A stretch of 64,000 nucleotides of DNA from Megalobrama amblycephala (taxonomy: Eukaryota > Chordata > Actinopteri > Cypriniformes > Xenocyprididae), in contig NC_063052.1 in assembly GCF_018812025.1 (NCBI RefSeq), positions 21,891,968 through 21,955,967 on the forward strand, given 5' to 3'. The notes under the pieces are model-generated. The model made no database searches and was not told the origin of the DNA. It worked only from the letters and a program-made list of their open reading frames with translations. Positions 59,496-64,000 of this stretch are shown one piece after another (position 1 is the first letter of the stretch; the number at the start of each line of letters is the position of its first letter). A program made the position numbers and the translations under genes.

Positions 59496-60056
59496 CTGTG
59501 GCTCCCTCCCCAGACCAGCCCCTCCTCCCACAGCAATGACAGGCACTCCTGTCTGAGCCGAGACAAATTCCAGCATAGGTGCTAACGGTGCCCGGTTGGG
59601 CGGTGGTGGCTTCTCTTCCTCAAACACAAGGCCTTGTAGCGGTGTGGTAGCCAGTAACTCGCATAACTGTAGCAAGAGGCTCCCAGGACTGCTCTCGTTC
59701 ACGGCCAGCCAGATCACGTTCGCGGGACCCCACGGCGTCATCACACTTTCACCCACCTGTCCTGACCAGGCCCGACTTAGAAAACCCGTCCCCGAATTGC
59801 TGCTGCTGCTGCTGCTTGGCCCGGCACCGGAGCCGGAGCCCGCTGAAGAGGCACCGCCCACACCCCCCACCCCAGCGCTCGTTTCCGGGAGGTGGGAGGA
59901 GCCAGAGTGAACCACAGCGATGTTGACTCCGCCCGAAGCCCCTCCTGAGTCCCTCTCTCTCTCCCGGGGGCGGAGCAGCAGTGGGGGGGAGGGCTGGGCC
60001 GGCCCAGTGCACGCCAGCACAGCCAATAGAAATGAAAGGGCGGGCCTCGCCGCCAT
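59496..60056 (-). CDS. grin2d: GluN2D-like first coding exon: signal peptide and start of amino-terminal domain
   Basis: 561-bp exon encoding residues 1-187. The start MAARPALSFLLAVLACTGPA is a good signal peptide (hydrophobic core LSFLLAVLAC, likely cleavage near residue 20-24), with ATG followed by G at +4. VNIAVVHSG is the first beta strand of the amino-terminal domain. Residues 62-90 are a Gly/Ser-rich low-complexity insert with six consecutive serines. VIWLAVNESSPGSLLLQLCELL, GLVFEEE and LEFVSAQTGVPVIAVGGGA then match the GluN2D pattern. There is a sequon at Asn120. The donor is CCACAG followed by GTAAGAG; codon phase is 0. The exon is much more GC- and CpG-rich than the introns. Confidence 0.94.
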
Positions 60057-60108
60057 AACACGGGCAGGGAGTCACTTGGGTGGGTAGCGCTTTATGCGGG
60101 AACGAGAC
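60057..60108 (-). other. Probable 5' leader after a splice acceptor
   Basis: Upstream of the ATG in gene sense, a polypyrimidine tract TTTCTTTTCTTCCTCAAG ends at 60109-60110. It is a strong acceptor candidate leaving a 52-base leader in the coding exon, with a non-coding exon further upstream. GluN2 genes commonly have such non-coding first exons; here it is inferred from the acceptor alone. Confidence 0.45.
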
Positions 60109-60110
60109 CT

Positions 60111-62402
60111 TGAGGAAGAAAAGAAAGAAGGACTGTTAGAAACAACGTAACTCAACTGAGGGAAAACATGAAAGGCACACTGTCAGCATAGAGTCCATCA
60201 ACATCAATTAGGACGCCACCAGACACCAAGATACATTAACCTGGCAGAGGTAGTTAAGTCCCTGCATGAGGATTGGAGAAGAAAGCTAACACATCTCACC
60301 TCCCTGAACCTCACCATTCCCTGGGGAGCATGGGAAATCATTACCTCCCTGCATTGATTCATGCATTAGATCCTTCAACGCAGGAGAGTGTCTTGAATCT
60401 CCACTATAAATCTGCCTGGTTGTAAAGCGTCCATCTCTGCCTGGGTAGATCCAGAGCAGGCCGAGTAAATAAAAGTGAAAATAAAGAAGAACAGAGGGGA
60501 CGAGGCCGCCCTCTGCGCCTTTTGTTTGTGTTCCTGATACAATGAGCGAAAAAAGCGAGAGCGCACGAGAACGAGAGAGGGAGGGAGAGACGGCGTGCTG
60601 GTACTGATACAAATGGCAGGCCATGTAAGCGCCAGCAACACCATGAATCATTTTCAAGTCACTTTGTACGCCAGCCATCAAAACCTACCCACCCATCCCT
60701 CCGCCTTTGCTGTAGACGTGCACATACACACTCTCTTTAATTAACCTCCCACTAAACACACTTATTTATACTCAAACAACATGTACGTGAGCGCACAGAC
60801 AGGCAATAGTGCGATATACTGTGTGATGTATAGCACAATCGTACCTATACTCGCACTAATGTGTATATTAAGTAATGCACTGACTCAGGGTCTGGCAGCA
60901 CATTCACACACCCACATGCACACGCAAACGCAAATGCACATCTATCTCTCCGTCATACTGGCTACATTTCAGAGCTGGAGCTGCTAATGTCATAGCTTTG
61001 AACCAGAAGGCACGCTGACGTCATAATTTCTTCTCTCATTTCCCTCCTTCTCTCTCCCCCATTAATTCTCTGTGCAGTTCTTTTGACACTGGGAAAAAGA
61101 CACAGAATGGGGGATTAAGACTTGGGAAAGCAAGATCCGTTTGGGAAAGACCAATAGGCAGAGGAGAGGGGGTGAAAAAAATGAAAGAAGTGGACGTTTG
61201 AATGGAAGCAAAAGAGTGGAAGAGGGAAGAAAGAGAGGGGGTGGAAATGATGGGAGGTAAAAAGAGAAATATTTAAGAGAGTTCAATAACATAAAGGACA
61301 GATGCCTATAAGGGAGTTTTGAGTAAAGGCAAAACGGCCTATCAGAGGGTCTGCTGCATAATTCAGGACATCATTACTATGGGCCTATGGGCAAACACTG
61401 CAGTAGTGAGTAGGGAGGAAATACTGCAGACTAAATGGAGGAACACAAACAAAATTTATTTGACTCTGTGTTATTATGTCTAGCACACAGTACTTCAAAT
61501 GGACGGCAGGCTATATGTTTCAAATCTCGTTCTGCGTGGCGAAACCCAAAGGGATTGAGGACCAGAGAAGGTGACTTCTTTGTGCATCAAGCATAAAAAA
61601 TCCATTACAATTATAATTCCGCTTCAAAGAAATACAAAGTAACGGATGAAGAAGAAAACAATAACCTGTACAGTAGACCGAGTCTAGATAAGAACATCTG
61701 TTCTGGATAGTTAAGTATGATTATAAATGAAGCTGCTCCTTATGTTGGATCCAAATGGGTTATTAGTAAGAGAGTGCAAAAAAGTAGAGTAGGAACTCGA
61801 GTACACACCTCAGGCAAAATCATCAGACTTATGTCTAAACATGCAGTGAATTGAAAATGGAGTTAAAGAGATGTAAAAACATCTATAGTCACTATAGCTA
61901 TTTCCTAAAATAATTATAGGCCCTGCTCAAAAGTTGCAGGCATTACAATTTTTCAGAATTTTGATTGGTTTGGCGAGTCTGGCTTGGTAGATTGTTGTGA
62001 AAGGTGTTTTCTGAATGCAGGTATATAAGGAGCTGCATGCTTCTTGTGAAAATGAGGTTGAGGGTTCTTGTCATCAAGGCCAGTGGTTGTACCCCCACGT
62101 TAGCGCACAGCATGACTGTTTTATTCAACCTGGTCGCAAAAATACGTACATATCACTGCAGTTTCAAACAGAAATGAACACTAGAGGCAGTAAAACAGCA
62201 AGCCTTTTTAATCGTTTTCATACACAGCTACGATTACAGGGTCAGATTATGGACTAATGAAGACTTGTTTTCATATCTCCTTGCGCAATATTTTATTATG
62301 ACTTCAAAACACTTTTTACCAAAGTGCATGATTTGTAAACGAATATATTTTTGACTTTGCATTGCTTAACCAGATCCATATGTTTCGCTTTTCTGATATA
62401 AC
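60111..62402. other. Upstream region or 5' untranslated intron, nothing firm
   Basis: Purine/pyrimidine asymmetric patches lie at 60540-60600 and 61040-61290 and create low-complexity open frames. A leader exon or promoter of the receptor gene may lie here, but I cannot place it. Confidence 0.45.
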
Positions 62403-62470
62403 AAGCTTGCTCGGTAGCTCAGCTGGTACTGAGTGGTACTGAGGAAGCCTTGGGTACGAATCTGGTGAAA
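62403..62470 (+). mobile_element. tRNA-derived SINE head fragment
   Basis: GGTAGCTCAGCTGGTA is a good pol III box A and GGGTACGAATCTG a mutated box B. The D-arm region contains a small duplication (CTGAGTGGTACTGAG), so it is not a functional tRNA. Confidence 0.55.
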
Positions 62471-62913
62471 AACAAGTCATGGTAAAAAAGCTCAAAGATG
62501 AGAGATCAAAACAAGCTAAAACGGCATGATTACGGATGCTTTTTATGTCACTTTGCTTTTGTTAACACTATCGGTGTAGTGTTGGTGGTACGTTATTTTA
62601 AAACGTAATGGAGCATTACACTTTTAGCGTCACTCAACAGACAAATTTCAAATCAGAACTGCGGTGATACGTATAAAACCAACATCATAAAAACGTACCA
62701 TATTCACGTTTATCTGTTCCAGCAAAAAAATTAACGTGCTTTTAGAGCCACTCAGCTGACAATTCACATTGACACACAGTGATATGTACGTATTGTTACG
62801 TATTTTGCGATTCACGAAAACGTTCCCACAGGTAAATTTTTCTAATGAGACCAGGCTCATTTTATTTACAAAAGTCTATTTTTAAATTTTTAAATATACA
62901 TTCATGCATCTTC
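62471..62913. other. Upstream AT-rich sequence, possibly an old DNA transposon
   Basis: Repeated ACGTA-type motifs (TACGTATTGTTACGTATTTT near 62787) and GAGACCAGGCTCA near 62847 suggest a dispersed repeat, without definable ends. Confidence 0.35.
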
Positions 62914-63167
62914 TCTTTGGGAGTGACAAAGTTGGACAGAATTAGGAACGAGTACATCAGAGGGACAGCTCATGTTGGATGTTTGGGGACAAAGTTAGAG
63001 AGCCCAGATTAAGATGGTTTGGACTTGTTTAGAGGAGGGAGAGTGAGTATATTGTGTTATGAAGCTAGTGGATGCAAGTGTTGAGGATGCAGAAGATAGA
63101 GATCGGTAGAGAGAGAGATGATTCGCTGTGGCGACCCCTGAAGGGAGAAGCCGAAAGAAGAAGAAAT
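62914..63167 (+). pseudogene. LINE 3' end fragment
   Basis: Conceptual text GDKVREPRLRWFGLV, with ERVHQRDSS and VEDAEDRDR-type pieces in neighbouring frames, is the carboxy terminus of a fish non-LTR retrotransposon. The DNA GCTGTGGCGACCCCTGAAGG, followed by AGCCGAAAGAAGAAGAA, is its well-known 3' terminus. Only about 250 bp survives, as in a typical 5'-truncated insertion. Confidence 0.82.
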
Positions 63168-64000
63168 ATACATTCATGCATCTATAAGACTTAAGCATAG
63201 CCAATACTGTTACATCAGCAGTGCGGGATGTGAATAAGTAACATTTACTTTAAGTTGTGCTGATATGTGTGTATACCACAGTTTTAAGAGCAAAAACGGA
63301 GGTAATTGACAAAAGGGCAAGATGTTATTCTTTTTGCCCTTAAAGTCTGTGAGCTTGACTTTCTGAAGGCGAGCTTAAAGAGTAGGCTGCTTTTGATGCT
63401 CGAACACTGAATTCAGCAATGATATCGACATGAAACCAGACTGAGGAGTTCAAGCACTTCTAAACAAAAGGGTGAAGCTTTAAGACACGCTACATTGCTC
63501 CAACTTCATAAAAATATACATTCGTTGGATGAATTGTGAGTTTAAAAGTATTGTGCATGAAATGGATTTGCAAAACCGAAAAGGAGAAACAAACATTGCT
63601 CCCTGTTTTTATGAGCATTTAAAAGCTTGTTGCCACATGTTCATGACAGAAACGGTTCGGCACATTGGAAAAAAAGCGTGAAGGCAGACTAGAGGGGAAC
63701 AATTGAAATTGGGTATGGACTGAAGCAATCGTACAAAGTGTGAAAACACTCTAAGTCAGGCAATTTGGCCAGTCATTGCCTCTGTGAGTAGCCGTCTGGT
63801 GATTAAGACTGTGCTGATAACGCAGACGTCACAAATGTGATCCTAGGCAGGGCTGACACATAAACTGGGGAGTTTCTAAGTGAAGCCTAACACAATCAAG
63901 TCTTTCATCAAGGCACTTAATACCATGTTGCTCTAGGGAAACAGCTCCTGCCATTTGTGTACTAGTAGAAAGTGTCTCCTAAATGACAAGTAACCTTCAT
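63168..64000. other. Upstream sequence, nothing identified
   Basis: No coding or repeat structure recognised. Confidence 0.5.

Noticed and set aside
62403..62470. Functional tRNA gene
   Set aside because: Box A is good, but the D-arm region is duplicated and box B is mutated, so a SINE remnant fits better.

Overview
The window looks like vertebrate nuclear DNA from a teleost fish, most probably a cyprinid. It is AT-rich. It carries small phase-consistent exons separated by kilobase introns, and is packed with teleost-type repeats: hAT, Tc1/mariner and TTAA-target MITEs, solo LTRs, a DIRS-like retroelement and tRNA-derived SINEs. There are no prokaryotic operons.

The only host gene I can support runs on the minus strand: the 5' two thirds of an ionotropic glutamate receptor GluN2 subunit, best matching GluN2D (grin2d-like). 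Seven coding exons are resolved to the base, at 59496-60056, 47857-48123, 32182-32510, 13764-13878, 12321-12526, 10668-10836 and 10217-10370. Every junction has AG/GT borders and restores the frame. Together they encode about 600 codons: signal peptide, amino-terminal domain and the S1 half of the glutamate-binding domain, including the His/Ser/Thr/Arg ligand contacts. The exons for the pore (M1-M4), S2 and the C-terminal tail are not seen and should lie beyond position 1.

Region by region. 1-9670 is a 21-bp minisatellite with higher-order repeats and two inverted islands, inside the intron that precedes the pore exons. 9671-13878 holds exons 7 to 4 with small MITEs. 13879-32181 (intron 3) is a transposon graveyard: a 1.5-kb hAT with an 8-bp target duplication, an outer hAT-like element containing a second hAT and a solo LTR, two further LTRs, and a LINE split by another hAT. 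32182-32510 is exon 3. 32511-47856 (intron 2) holds a decayed DIRS-like retroelement, a long-terminal-inverted-repeat element one of whose arms has become a roughly 40-copy 70-bp minisatellite, and a three-deep TTAA/TTAA/mariner nest. 47857-48123 is exon 2. 48124-59495 (intron 1) contains a second deep nest (49081-51857) and a long AT-rich foldback. 59496-60108 is the GC-rich first coding exon with a probable spliced 5' leader. 60109-64000 is upstream DNA with a LINE 3' end and a tRNA-like SINE head.

The receptor exons are ordinary. The most unusual structures are the two giant minisatellites, each apparently born inside a transposon, and the nested insertions whose target duplications give a relative order of events. 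No element carries an intact transposase or reverse transcriptase ORF.
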